Shown here piece after piece: positions 7,380 to 15,000 of a DNA stretch of 18,830 bases. The stretch is from G020353115 sp964389685. Its GTDB lineage: Bacteria > Bacteroidota > Bacteroidia > Bacteroidales > VadinHA17. Numbering within the stretch: the stretch's first letter is position 1; each line of letters starts with the position of its first letter. Made by a program: the position numbers and the translations under genes. The DNA is taken from contig CAYMFM010000078.1 in NCBI GenBank assembly GCA_964389685.1, positions 1-18,830 on the forward strand, written 5' to 3'. The notes under the pieces are model-generated. The model did not search any database. It was not told the origin of the DNA and was given only the letters and a program-made list of their open reading frames with translations.

Positions 7380-8372
7380 ATGGATATTGTAGTCAGCGGC
7401 ATACGATCAACAGGGAATCTTCACCTGGGAAATTACTTTGGAGCGATCCGTAATTTTGTTAAAATGCAGACGGAAAATCAGTGCTTCTTTTTCATTGCTG
7501 ATTTTCATTCTCTGACGACCCATCCCACACCTGAAAATCTGCACGATAACGTCCGGCAAGTCTTGTCAGAGTACCTTGCATGTGGTATTGACCCCGAAAT
7601 TGCTACGGTATACCTGCAGAGTGACCTTCCGCAGGTTACAGAATTGTATTTGTTGATGAATATGATTGCCTATATCGGAGAACTTGAACGAACAACTACG
7701 TTCAAGGAGAAGGTCAGGTTACAGCCTGATAATGTGAATGCAGGTTTATTGACCTATCCAGTATTGATGGCTGCAGATATTATTATTCATAAAGCCGCCA
7801 AGGTCCCTGTGGGCAAAGACCAGGAACAGAATCTTGAAATGACAAGAAGGTTTGCAAAGCGGTTTAATCACATGTATAAGGTGGATTATTTTCCTGAACC
7901 GTCACCCTATAATTTTGGGGAGGCATTGATAAAGATTCCGGGTCTGGACGGAACCGGTAAAATGGGTAAATCGGAAGGGAATGGGATTTTCCTCGCAGAA
8001 GAACCGGAATCGATCAGAAAAAAGGTGATGAAGGCGGTTACCGATAAGGGACCTACAAAAGAGAACCAGAAAATGAGTGAACCGGTGCAGAATCTTTTTA
8101 CCCTGATGGAGGTCATCTCTGATACCGATACACTGACGCATTTTACTGATCAATATAACCGGTGTGAAATACAGTATGGAGAGATGAAAAAGCAGTTAGC
8201 TGAAGACATTATAACATTTACTACACCCATCCGTGAAAAGATCATTGCAATCTACAAAGACGAATCCTATCTTGCCAGGGTAGTCCGTGAAGGAGCTGAA
8301 AAAGCCCGGGAAAGTGCCTCAAAAACACTCAGGGAAGTACGTGAAATCATCGGGTTCAAACCCTTTGTCTAA
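7380..8372 (+). CDS. trpS: Tryptophan--tRNA ligase
   Basis: This is a 330-residue cytoplasmic enzyme that activates tryptophan with ATP and charges tRNA-Trp. The N-terminus MDIVVSGIRSTGNLHLGNYFGA carries the class I HIGH-type signature GNLHLGNY (12-19). The second signature, GKMGKSEGN (193-201), corresponds to KMSKS. The block TYPVLMAADIIIHKAAKVPVGKDQEQNLEMTRRFA, of which the core is PVGKDQEQNLEM, is diagnostic for bacterial TrpRS. Length and the start ATG at 7380 match the family. It diverges from rbfA across a 142-bp gap and is followed by a hairpin terminator at 8389-8409. No T-box is expected or seen in this group. Confidence 0.97.
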   Translation: MDIVVSGIRSTGNLHLGNYFGAIRNFVKMQTENQCFFFIADFHSLTTHPTPENLHDNVRQVLSEYLACGIDPEIATVYLQSDLPQVTELYLLMNMIAYIGELERTTTFKEKVRLQPDNVNAGLLTYPVLMAADIIIHKAAKVPVGKDQEQNLEMTRRFAKRFNHMYKVDYFPEPSPYNFGEALIKIPGLDGTGKMGKSEGNGIFLAEEPESIRKKVMKAVTDKGPTKENQKMSEPVQNLFTLMEVISDTDTLTHFTDQYNRCEIQYGEMKKQLAEDIITFTTPIREKIIAIYKDESYLARVVREGAEKARESASKTLREVREIIGFKPFV

Positions 8373-8380
8373 ACGGATAA

Positions 8381-8409
8381 AAAAATAAAGCCAGGTTATT
8401 CACCTGGCT
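8381..8409 (-). terminator. Rho-independent terminator, probably serving both converging genes
   Basis: A perfect 8-bp stem, AGCCAGGT/ACCTGGCT (8389-8396 with 8402-8409), has a 5-nt loop. Read on the minus strand it is followed by a run of T (TTATTTTTTTATCC), the classical layout for ending the HAD-gene transcript. On the plus strand it sits 16 nt after the trpS stop, and the T run comes only about 10 nt later, so termination of trpS there would be weaker. Confidence 0.8.
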
Positions 8410-8554
8410 GCCCTGAAAATTTTTTCAAGTATATATTAAGATTGCCTGTTGTAAATAGTGTTACAAAATTGGTGCCAAAAATCAGTGGGTGTAATTTCCG
8501 CATAAATTATTCTGGTTTCCCGGATAGAGTGTAGTATCAATCACCTGAAAGCAA

Positions 8555-9193
8555 TTAGCAAAAGGCGAACACTTCTTTAATCGAATGTGCCACCCGGTGG
8601 TATTTCTTTTTGAGCCGTGCGTGAGACTGGTGTCCGGAGGATATTAACAGGCAATGGCATTTGAGTTGTTTTGCTACTTCAAGGTCGTGAAGGGTATCAC
8701 CGATCAGGCAGGTGTTGACAGGATCCAACCCGGAAATTTCCATCAGGGCCTTTGCATTGTGCAGTTTACCGTAAGCATATATATCGCCGGTTCCCTGTAT
8801 TTTACTGAAATACTTCTCAATGTTGAAATGCCTGACTGAATCCATCAGGGTTGTCTGTTCCATCGCGGAGAGAATGAATTGACGGCACCCCTTTTTATCA
8901 AATTCATAGAGGACATCCTCCACATCCTGATGGAGATTTGCACCCTTCAGTTTCTCAAGATAGTGTTCAATGAATTCATGCGACAATTCGTCAAACGAGT
9001 TTTTTGAAAAATCAAAACCAGCCTTCTCATAATATTTTACCACGGGAAAGGTAAAGATCTCCTGGTACTTTTCCTTTATTAGCAGTGGTAGATTCCTTTT
9101 ACCAAGAGAGAAATTGATGGATTCTATGCATATATCAACATCGTCCAGCAGGGTACCGTTCCAGTCCCAGATAATGGATTTGAAATTTTCCAT
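8555..9193 (-). CDS. HAD-superfamily hydrolase (phosphoglycolate-phosphatase-like)
   Basis: This is a 212-residue cytoplasmic phosphatase-type protein starting at the ATG at 9191-9193 (MENFKSIIWDWNGTLLDD). The open frame extends 24 polar codons upstream, but the HAD motif normally begins near residue 7-10, so the internal ATG is preferred. Motif I is DWNGTLLDD, with nucleophile D10. The usual second aspartate is N12, a variant seen in a HAD subgroup. A cap region covers about 18-85, motif II is FILSAME (S109), the motif III lysine is probably K143, and motif IV is GDTLHD (165-170). The substrate cannot be read from the sequence; phosphoglycolate or another small phosphate ester is the family default. 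It is followed by the terminator at 8381-8409. The preceding minus-strand gene ends 180 nt upstream. Confidence 0.85.
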   Translation of the reverse strand: MENFKSIIWDWNGTLLDDVDICIESINFSLGKRNLPLLIKEKYQEIFTFPVVKYYEKAGFDFSKNSFDELSHEFIEHYLEKLKGANLHQDVEDVLYEFDKKGCRQFILSAMEQTTLMDSVRHFNIEKYFSKIQGTGDIYAYGKLHNAKALMEISGLDPVNTCLIGDTLHDLEVAKQLKCHCLLISSGHQSHARLKKKYHRVAHSIKEVFAFC

Positions 9194-9373
9194 CGTTGCT
9201 TTTCTTATGGTGTTCTGCTTTTTGTTGGTTGGATGCGTTTTGGTATCGTTGCTATGATCGGTCATGAGCCCTGTTGAACGGGTTAAAGGTAGGAAAATGT
9301 AACTTTAATTTTGGAAATATTTCGAATTTCTGGAAACGATCAGGTAAGGTAATGGTTAACAGGTTAAAACCTA

Positions 9374-10294
9374 CTATTTCCTGGCAGGAACCCCCCGATC
9401 AGTGCCAACCAGATGGATTGCCTTCCTGCGGTAGAGATCGTATTTATCACCGGGTGTAAGCAGGAAGAATTTACCACCATTTTCTAACAATGGGTCTGTG
9501 TCATCCATAAGATTTTGTTCCCAGAGGGTATAATCGAATATGGCAACATAGCTTTGTCCGATGACTTCCATGGTGTTTCCCTGTACCACAATGGCTGTGT
9601 TTTCGTCCAAACCGATTCCCAGCAGATCGGGATGAGCCTCAATGATTTCGATCAGATCGAATTGACGGTTTCGTTTTAGCAGGTGCTGGTCAATGGCTGA
9701 TTTTTTCAGGTAGTTAAATCCTCTCTCATGATCCCCCATCATGATGGTGTTTGCTTTGGTATCACCCCTTGCCAGATAGCTTCCCTGAATGGTTGCACCG
9801 GCAGAGCTTCCTCCGATCACACCCCCGCGTTCAAGCACCTTTCGGAATTCTGTTTCAGCGAGTGTTCCTCCGTAGGCATCCACAATTCTCCATTGTCTGC
9901 CACCGCCAAACCAGACTCCACGGGCTTCCCTGATCGGTTTTACGAATTCTTCCGTGTCAGCTATAGTGGGATCTGTCGTATGAACCATCCTGACATTGGT
10001 TGCACCCAGGCGTGTAAGAAAGCGAGTTACCCTTTCAGGGTCAGGATCCTCCTGTCCGCTGGCTGTAGGTATAACAACCATCGGGGCATCCATTCCTCCT
10101 GCCAATTCAATAAATGTCAGGGTAATGGTAGAATCTCTCATAGCCCCACCAACAATCACCAGTGCTCCTTCAGAAGGCCCGATAAGGGTATCTTCCTCAA
10201 AGCCTCCACTGGTAAATCGATTGCCAACACATGGGTGGTTTGTTAACTGTAACCAAAGTAGTAGAAGGGTTGATTTTAGAATGATGCTGTGCAT
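9374..10294 (-). CDS. Exported peptidase S51 family protein, cyanophycinase type
   Basis: This is a 306-residue protein with an N-terminal signal peptide (MHSIILKSTLLLLWLQL), so it probably acts in the periplasm or outside the cell. The S51 fold is shown by GALVIVGGAMRDS (43-55), VVIPTASG (73-80), GVWFGGGRQWRIVDAY (126-141), the nucleophile elbow IGGSSAGATIQGS with S164 as the likely catalytic serine, and a DQHLLKRNRQFDL segment with H204 as the likely catalytic histidine. GIGLDENTAIVV (226-237) is also typical. Cyanophycinases split beta-Asp-Arg dipeptides from cyanophycin; no cyanophycin synthetase is in the window. Exported relatives are common in Bacteroidota and may attack other isoaspartyl peptides. 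The family is sure; the substrate is not. Confidence 0.88.
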   Translation of the reverse strand: MHSIILKSTLLLLWLQLTNHPCVGNRFTSGGFEEDTLIGPSEGALVIVGGAMRDSTITLTFIELAGGMDAPMVVIPTASGQEDPDPERVTRFLTRLGATNVRMVHTTDPTIADTEEFVKPIREARGVWFGGGRQWRIVDAYGGTLAETEFRKVLERGGVIGGSSAGATIQGSYLARGDTKANTIMMGDHERGFNYLKKSAIDQHLLKRNRQFDLIEIIEAHPDLLGIGLDENTAIVVQGNTMEVIGQSYVAIFDYTLWEQNLMDDTDPLLENGGKFFLLTPGDKYDLYRRKAIHLVGTDRGVPARK

Positions 10295-10362
10295 GATCGT
10301 AAAGGTTATCAGGAATATTAATATACTGACTTTAAAAATAACCTAATTTTTTTATTCAGTTA

Positions 10363-10438
10363 TCGTATGACTTTTTTTTCAATGATTGGGATTATTGATC
10401 ACGTATAGTATAATACTAATTTAAAAAAAAGCGTACGA
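10363..10438. repeat. Structured inverted repeat (three-way junction) in the divergent intergenic region
   Basis: The ends TCGTATGAC plus T8 (10363-10379) pair with A8 plus GCGTACGA (10423-10438): 16 pairs with one bulged A and one G-T wobble. Inside are two further hairpins: CAATGAT/ATTATTG around TGGG (10380-10397) and TAGTA/TACTA around TAA (10406-10418). It sits between the S51 peptidase start (10294) and the candidate promoter at 10451-10481. It could be a cruciform or operator, a leader RNA of the peptidase gene, or a small non-autonomous element. The rest of this 215-nt gap is AT-rich with nothing else recognised. Confidence 0.5.
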
Positions 10439-10450
10439 ATTTCTGTTTCT

Positions 10451-10481
10451 TTTCAGGTATGAAATTAATTTTCTAAATTTG
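10451..10481 (+). promoter_or_regulatory. Candidate promoter of the three-gene envelope operon
   Basis: TAAATTTG at 10474-10481 matches the TAnnTTTG -7 element. TTTC at 10451-10454, 19 nt upstream, resembles the TTTG -33 element of Bacteroidota promoters. The predicted start falls about 20 nt before the ATG at 10510. Pattern evidence only. Confidence 0.45.
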
Positions 10482-10509
10482 GTGATATACTGCATTATTA
10501 CTATCTGTC

Positions 10510-13281
10510 ATGTCTAAAACGCTCTATGCTGTATCCGGTTCAGCCCTGGTAATAGCACTCATTTTAGTTGGGTACCTTCTATTGAACAGATCCAGTGATG
10601 CTGCCCTGGATGCTTTGAGAGCGGTACCCGTGGATGCCGCATTAATTTTTGAAACGAATGATTTTGAGGGATTCATTCACAAAGTGAATCAGGAAAATAA
10701 GATTTGGAAGGAACTCATGCATTTCAAGGGAATAGAGCGGATTGACCGGCAGATGCTCCTTTTGGATTCAATCATCCAAAATGTTCAAACATGCAAAGAA
10801 CTCATTCAACGGAATTCTCTTTATGTCTCAGCACATCAGACCGGGAAAAACAACGTTGGTTTGATCTGGGTATTAAAAATTCCACAAGGGGTAAATGACA
10901 AGCAGATCCAGGATCTGGTCGGCGATCTGAAAGGGGACAGATCCATTACGCAGAAAGAGTACAACCGGATAAAAATCTTCCACATTGGTGCAGGTAAAGG
11001 AAACGGCGATAGCGGTTTCTCATACGCGGTTTCCAACAGGTTATTCATAATCAGTTCATCCACCATACTGCTGGAACGTGCCTTGCGTCAGATTGAATTG
11101 GATGAACGGATTATCGATTCCTATGGATTCAGGAAAGTATCGGGAACGGCAGGTAAAAATGTAGATGCCAACCTCTATGTTAATTTCGAACGGATACCGG
11201 TTTTACTTTCTCTTCTTTTAAATGATCAATATCGTTCCGTGGTTAAGGAATCCGTTTCTGTTGGCGAATGGGCTGAACTGGATGTCAATATCAAGGAGAA
11301 TAATATACTGCTGAATGGATTTTCATATGGAAGCGACTCTACCACTTCATGGCTCAATCTTTTGAATAACCAGGCTGCGCCTCTTTTACAAGTTGAAGAG
11401 GTTCTTCCGGCAAATACAATTGCTTTTCTCGATTTGGGGATCACAGACTTCCAGGAATTTCAGGTACGCTACGAACAATTGTTAAAAGAGACAGGAAAAA
11501 TAAACGCATATCAGAATGAGGTAACACGGATGCAGGATCTGTTTGACCGGGATGTGCGGGAGGTGTTTTATTCATTGCTGGAAGATGAAATGGGCATTGC
11601 CCTGATGGATATCAAGAATTTTACCCGGGCACAAAACAGCCTGCTCTTTTTCAAAACGCGAAGCAGGAGTGAAGCAGAGGAAGCTCTCGTAAATCTGATC
11701 CGGAGCTATGCTCAGAAGAAGAATCAGAATCTTTCCAGGTATATTAGCCATCACAGGATTGATGCAGAGACCGAGTTCCCTGTCTATCAGTTTCCTGTTC
11801 CATCATTACCGGAGACGCTGTTTGGGAAATTGTTTGGAAAGGCCGAATTTACCCATTTTACTTTCGTTGATAATTACCTCTTTTTTGGCAATTCAGCTCA
11901 GACTTTATCCAGGTTGGTTCATCAAAACATTCTCCGAAAAACACTTCAGAGCGACCTTTCATACAGGGAGTTTGCTGAAAACCTCTCTTCCAGGTCCAAC
12001 TTTCACCTCTATATCGATATTCCCAGATTACAAACCGCAGTGTCTCCCTACATTCTTTCCAACCTGTCAGACGGGATCGAGGAACATGTTGCCCCACTTC
12101 GAAAACTGCAGGCACTAGGCATACAGTTTTCAGTCGATCATTCCATGGCATATAACAATGTTTTCGTAAAATTTCAACCCCTCTTCAAAGAGGAGGCATT
12201 AACGGTCTGGGAAAGCCTTCTGGATACAAGCCTATCCTTTAAACCCCAGTTTGTAGAGAATCATTATACACACGATAATGAGATTTTTATTCAGGATAAC
12301 CGGAACAACATTTATCTGATCAATTCCGTAGGAAGGGTCCTCTGGAAAGTGCCGCTAAGTGAAAAAATCATAGGGGATGTGTATCAGATCGATTATTACA
12401 AAAACAACAAGTTGCAACTGCTGTTCAATACCCGAAGCCAGATCCATCTGATTGATCGGAATGGCAATTACGTGGAACGGTATCCGGTTAATCTCCGGGC
12501 AAAAGCCACCAATCCAATATCGGTATTCGATTATGATAAGTCCAGGGATTATCGCATCTTTGTAGCCGGTGAAGATCAACATGTATATGTCTATTCAAAG
12601 GAGGGGAATATTGTTAAGGGATGGTCGTTTAAAGGTACAGAAAGCAAAGTAACCTCTGAAATTCAACATTTCAGAATCAGCAACAGGGATTATATTGTTT
12701 TTGCTGATCAGTTGAAGATCTATATCCTGGAGCGGCGAGGGAATACACGAGTAAAACTAAATCAGGTGATCCCAAAATCGAAAAGAAACAACATTTGTCT
12801 TGACTATCCGCCAGGTAGCAGCAACCCCAGGATGGCAATAACCGATACTGCTGGAACAGTTCACTTCATCTCCTTTTCCGGACGAATAGAAACACTGAAG
12901 ATCAAAGAATATTCCTCAGATCACTTTTTCGATCTGGAGGATATGGATGGTGACGGATCCAATGATCTGGTATTTCTGGATCAGGGACGCCTGGAGGTGT
13001 TCTCACAAAACAGGTCCAAAATGTTTTCATATGATTTTGATGAAGATATTGATTTGAAACCGGTTTGTTATACCTTTTCCACGACCAACAAAAAAATCGG
13101 GATAGTCTCCCGTCAGGGAAACCGGATTTACCTGATTAATAACGATGGTGAACTCTATACGGGCTTCCCTTTAACCGGGAGTACCCTCTTCTCCATTGGC
13201 AGGTTTAAATCATCCGGAAGTACATTTAACCTGATTGTAGGCAATGAGGATAACTTTTTGTACAACTATTCCGTACAATAA
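10510..13281 (+). CDS. Membrane-anchored DUF3352-like protein with C-terminal beta-propeller-like domain
   Basis: This is a 923-residue protein of unknown function. A single N-terminal membrane segment (about 5-25, YAVSGSALVIALILVGYLLL) without a lipobox suggests inner-membrane anchoring with the rest in the periplasm. The middle, about 27-575, contains two similar openings, VPVDAALIFETNDFEGFIHKV and PANTIAFLDLGITDFQEF, as in DUF3352-type proteins. From about 578 onward there are repeats such as IFIQDNRNNIYLINSVGRVLWKV, IHLIDRNGNYVERYPV, VYVYSKEGNIVKGW and a DMDGDGSNDLVFLDQG segment at 811. This is PQQ/WD-like or FG-GAP-like propeller architecture. It is the first gene of a tight plus-strand cluster (23 nt before the lipoprotein gene) and likely works with it and the DUF5723 barrel. 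The domain calls are by eye. Confidence 0.75.
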   Translation: MSKTLYAVSGSALVIALILVGYLLLNRSSDAALDALRAVPVDAALIFETNDFEGFIHKVNQENKIWKELMHFKGIERIDRQMLLLDSIIQNVQTCKELIQRNSLYVSAHQTGKNNVGLIWVLKIPQGVNDKQIQDLVGDLKGDRSITQKEYNRIKIFHIGAGKGNGDSGFSYAVSNRLFIISSSTILLERALRQIELDERIIDSYGFRKVSGTAGKNVDANLYVNFERIPVLLSLLLNDQYRSVVKESVSVGEWAELDVNIKENNILLNGFSYGSDSTTSWLNLLNNQAAPLLQVEEVLPANTIAFLDLGITDFQEFQVRYEQLLKETGKINAYQNEVTRMQDLFDRDVREVFYSLLEDEMGIALMDIKNFTRAQNSLLFFKTRSRSEAEEALVNLIRSYAQKKNQNLSRYISHHRIDAETEFPVYQFPVPSLPETLFGKLFGKAEFTHFTFVDNYLFFGNSAQTLSRLVHQNILRKTLQSDLSYREFAENLSSRSNFHLYIDIPRLQTAVSPYILSNLSDGIEEHVAPLRKLQALGIQFSVDHSMAYNNVFVKFQPLFKEEALTVWESLLDTSLSFKPQFVENHYTHDNEIFIQDNRNNIYLINSVGRVLWKVPLSEKIIGDVYQIDYYKNNKLQLLFNTRSQIHLIDRNGNYVERYPVNLRAKATNPISVFDYDKSRDYRIFVAGEDQHVYVYSKEGNIVKGWSFKGTESKVTSEIQHFRISNRDYIVFADQLKIYILERRGNTRVKLNQVIPKSKRNNICLDYPPGSSNPRMAITDTAGTVHFISFSGRIETLKIKEYSSDHFFDLEDMDGDGSNDLVFLDQGRLEVFSQNRSKMFSYDFDEDIDLKPVCYTFSTTNKKIGIVSRQGNRIYLINNDGELYTGFPLTGSTLFSIGRFKSSGSTFNLIVGNEDNFLYNYSVQ

Positions 13282-13304
13282 ATAATCTTTAATAGTAACT
13301 CACG

Positions 13305-14966
13305 ATGAAACAGATGAAAAAGCCATACATTCCAGTCATTCTGGTCGCTCTTCTAATCTTTTTTATACCCGTTTCCTGTGTGAAGAATTATGACATGGAT
13401 AAACTCTCCGACGAAGTCGAATGGGCTCCGGATTTCATGGGACCCGTTATAAAGGCGAGTCTGTCACTTGAGGAGATCATTAAAGAATATGATACCGAGG
13501 GGTATACATTTACTGACGATGAATTCCTGATCCATTTTACCTATTCGGATTCACTCATTTCAGAAGTTGCAAGTGACCTGGTTACCATCAAAACACAGAA
13601 TTTCTTACAGATCTATATCGATTCGGAAATTACAACTCCGGAATTCCTGGGCAGCGGCGTTGGTGATACCCTGACCTATAACAAAGTGAAGAATTTTAAG
13701 TTTGCCATTGAAAACGGCGGCAAACTTGACAGCATTTATCTGAAACAGGGGGACCTCAATTTATCGGTGACATCCCAGTTTCACCATTTGGGTATACTAA
13801 CCATTACCTCCGATTACATCGTTAACGGGGGTGTACCGTTTGAAGAAGTGGTTCAGATCAGTTCAGCAGATGGATCGTTCAGCATGAATAAGCTGATCGA
13901 CGTAGCCGGCTACGACCTCTATTTTGATAATTCCCAACCCGATACCACTCTTTTGCCCGTGAATTTTGAGCTAAAACTGATCAACTCCGGGGCACCAATT
14001 AACGCAGGAGAAACATGCGAAATCACCATGGATTTTTCAAACCTCGACTTTTTTGCAGCGTTTGGATATATTGGTGATTATCAGTTCCTGTCGGATAGTG
14101 GAGAGATTAACCTGGAATTTTTTGAAGAATTTCCGGAAGGGAACATCCGGTTTGAGAATCCCCAGTTTATTTTCAACATCCGGAATTCATTCGGGGTTCC
14201 CATTCAGGGAGAACTATTTAATCTGAGCGGAACCTCAACCGAGTCAGGACAGATGGTTGATATTGCATTTGATCCCGGTTATATGCCATTTACCATAGAA
14301 GCACCTTCCCTCACTGAGATCGGGCAATCGAAATTTACCGTGTTTACCGTTTCCGGTGAGAATAGCAACATTGCTGATGCCATTGAAATAAAACCGGACC
14401 TGGTAACCTATGGGGTTAGGGCCTCAGCTGATCCGGGCAGTGCATCAGAAAGAAATCATTTCGTGCTGGATACCAGCCGGATCGATGTTGATTATGAAGT
14501 CGTGGTCCCCCTCTGGTTATCAGCCAGTGGATTATCCTTTGAAGAAGACTCACTGGATTTTGACTTTGAAGAGGATTTTGGCGATGTGTCTGATCATATA
14601 AATAGCCTGACTTTCAGGGTTGAGGTGGATAACTGGTTGCCACTCGACGTTGATCTTCAGGTCTATTTCCTGGATGAACTCTACACCCTGGTTGACTCCC
14701 TGTTTGACAGCCCGGAACGGATCCTCGGTTCTGATCCGGAAAGCCTGGATGCGGATGGTAGAATAACCAGTCCTGAAAATAAGGTCACTGAAATTGTTTT
14801 TGAGAAAGAGGACCTGGACAGACTCCAACCGGCAAAATACATGAAGTTGTCAGCAGATCTGGCAACGACTGATCAGGGACAACCGCCGGTTAAAATTTAT
14901 TCCTATTATACGATTGATTTTAAATTGGCGATCAGAGCGAATTTTAGATTGAATTCACGGGAATAG
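13305..14966 (+). CDS. Large lipoprotein of unknown function
   Basis: This is a 553-residue protein. The N-terminus has a basic start, a hydrophobic core (PYIPVILVALLIFFIP) and a lipobox-like PVSC, with C25 as the presumed lipidated residue, so it is probably a lipoprotein of the outer membrane. The mature chain is acidic and rich in short beta-type segments (for example INLEFFEEFPEGNIRFENPQFIFNI), with no enzyme motif that I recognise. It has no cysteine-rich or repeat domain. It starts 23 nt after the DUF3352-like gene and ends 34 nt before the DUF5723 gene, so all three are probably cotranscribed. A role as periplasmic or outer-membrane partner of the barrel is inference from this context only. 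Confidence 0.75.
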   Translation: MKQMKKPYIPVILVALLIFFIPVSCVKNYDMDKLSDEVEWAPDFMGPVIKASLSLEEIIKEYDTEGYTFTDDEFLIHFTYSDSLISEVASDLVTIKTQNFLQIYIDSEITTPEFLGSGVGDTLTYNKVKNFKFAIENGGKLDSIYLKQGDLNLSVTSQFHHLGILTITSDYIVNGGVPFEEVVQISSADGSFSMNKLIDVAGYDLYFDNSQPDTTLLPVNFELKLINSGAPINAGETCEITMDFSNLDFFAAFGYIGDYQFLSDSGEINLEFFEEFPEGNIRFENPQFIFNIRNSFGVPIQGELFNLSGTSTESGQMVDIAFDPGYMPFTIEAPSLTEIGQSKFTVFTVSGENSNIADAIEIKPDLVTYGVRASADPGSASERNHFVLDTSRIDVDYEVVVPLWLSASGLSFEEDSLDFDFEEDFGDVSDHINSLTFRVEVDNWLPLDVDLQVYFLDELYTLVDSLFDSPERILGSDPESLDADGRITSPENKVTEIVFEKEDLDRLQPAKYMKLSADLATTDQGQPPVKIYSYYTIDFKLAIRANFRLNSRE

Positions 14967-15000
14967 GAGAATGAGTTGATACATTTAAACGCATGCACAA

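Noticed and set aside
9194..9265. 24-codon N-terminal extension of the HAD hydrolase
   Set aside because: The segment is polar and low in complexity, and HAD motif I normally lies within the first ten residues, as it does from the ATG at 9191-9193.
9728..10246. Plus-strand open frame of 172 codons opposite the S51 peptidase
   Set aside because: It is the antisense shadow of a gene with intact catalytic motifs. Its translation has no known domain.
11708..12118. Out-of-frame 136-codon open frame inside the DUF3352-like gene
   Set aside because: It overlaps a well-formed 923-codon gene in another frame and its translation looks random.
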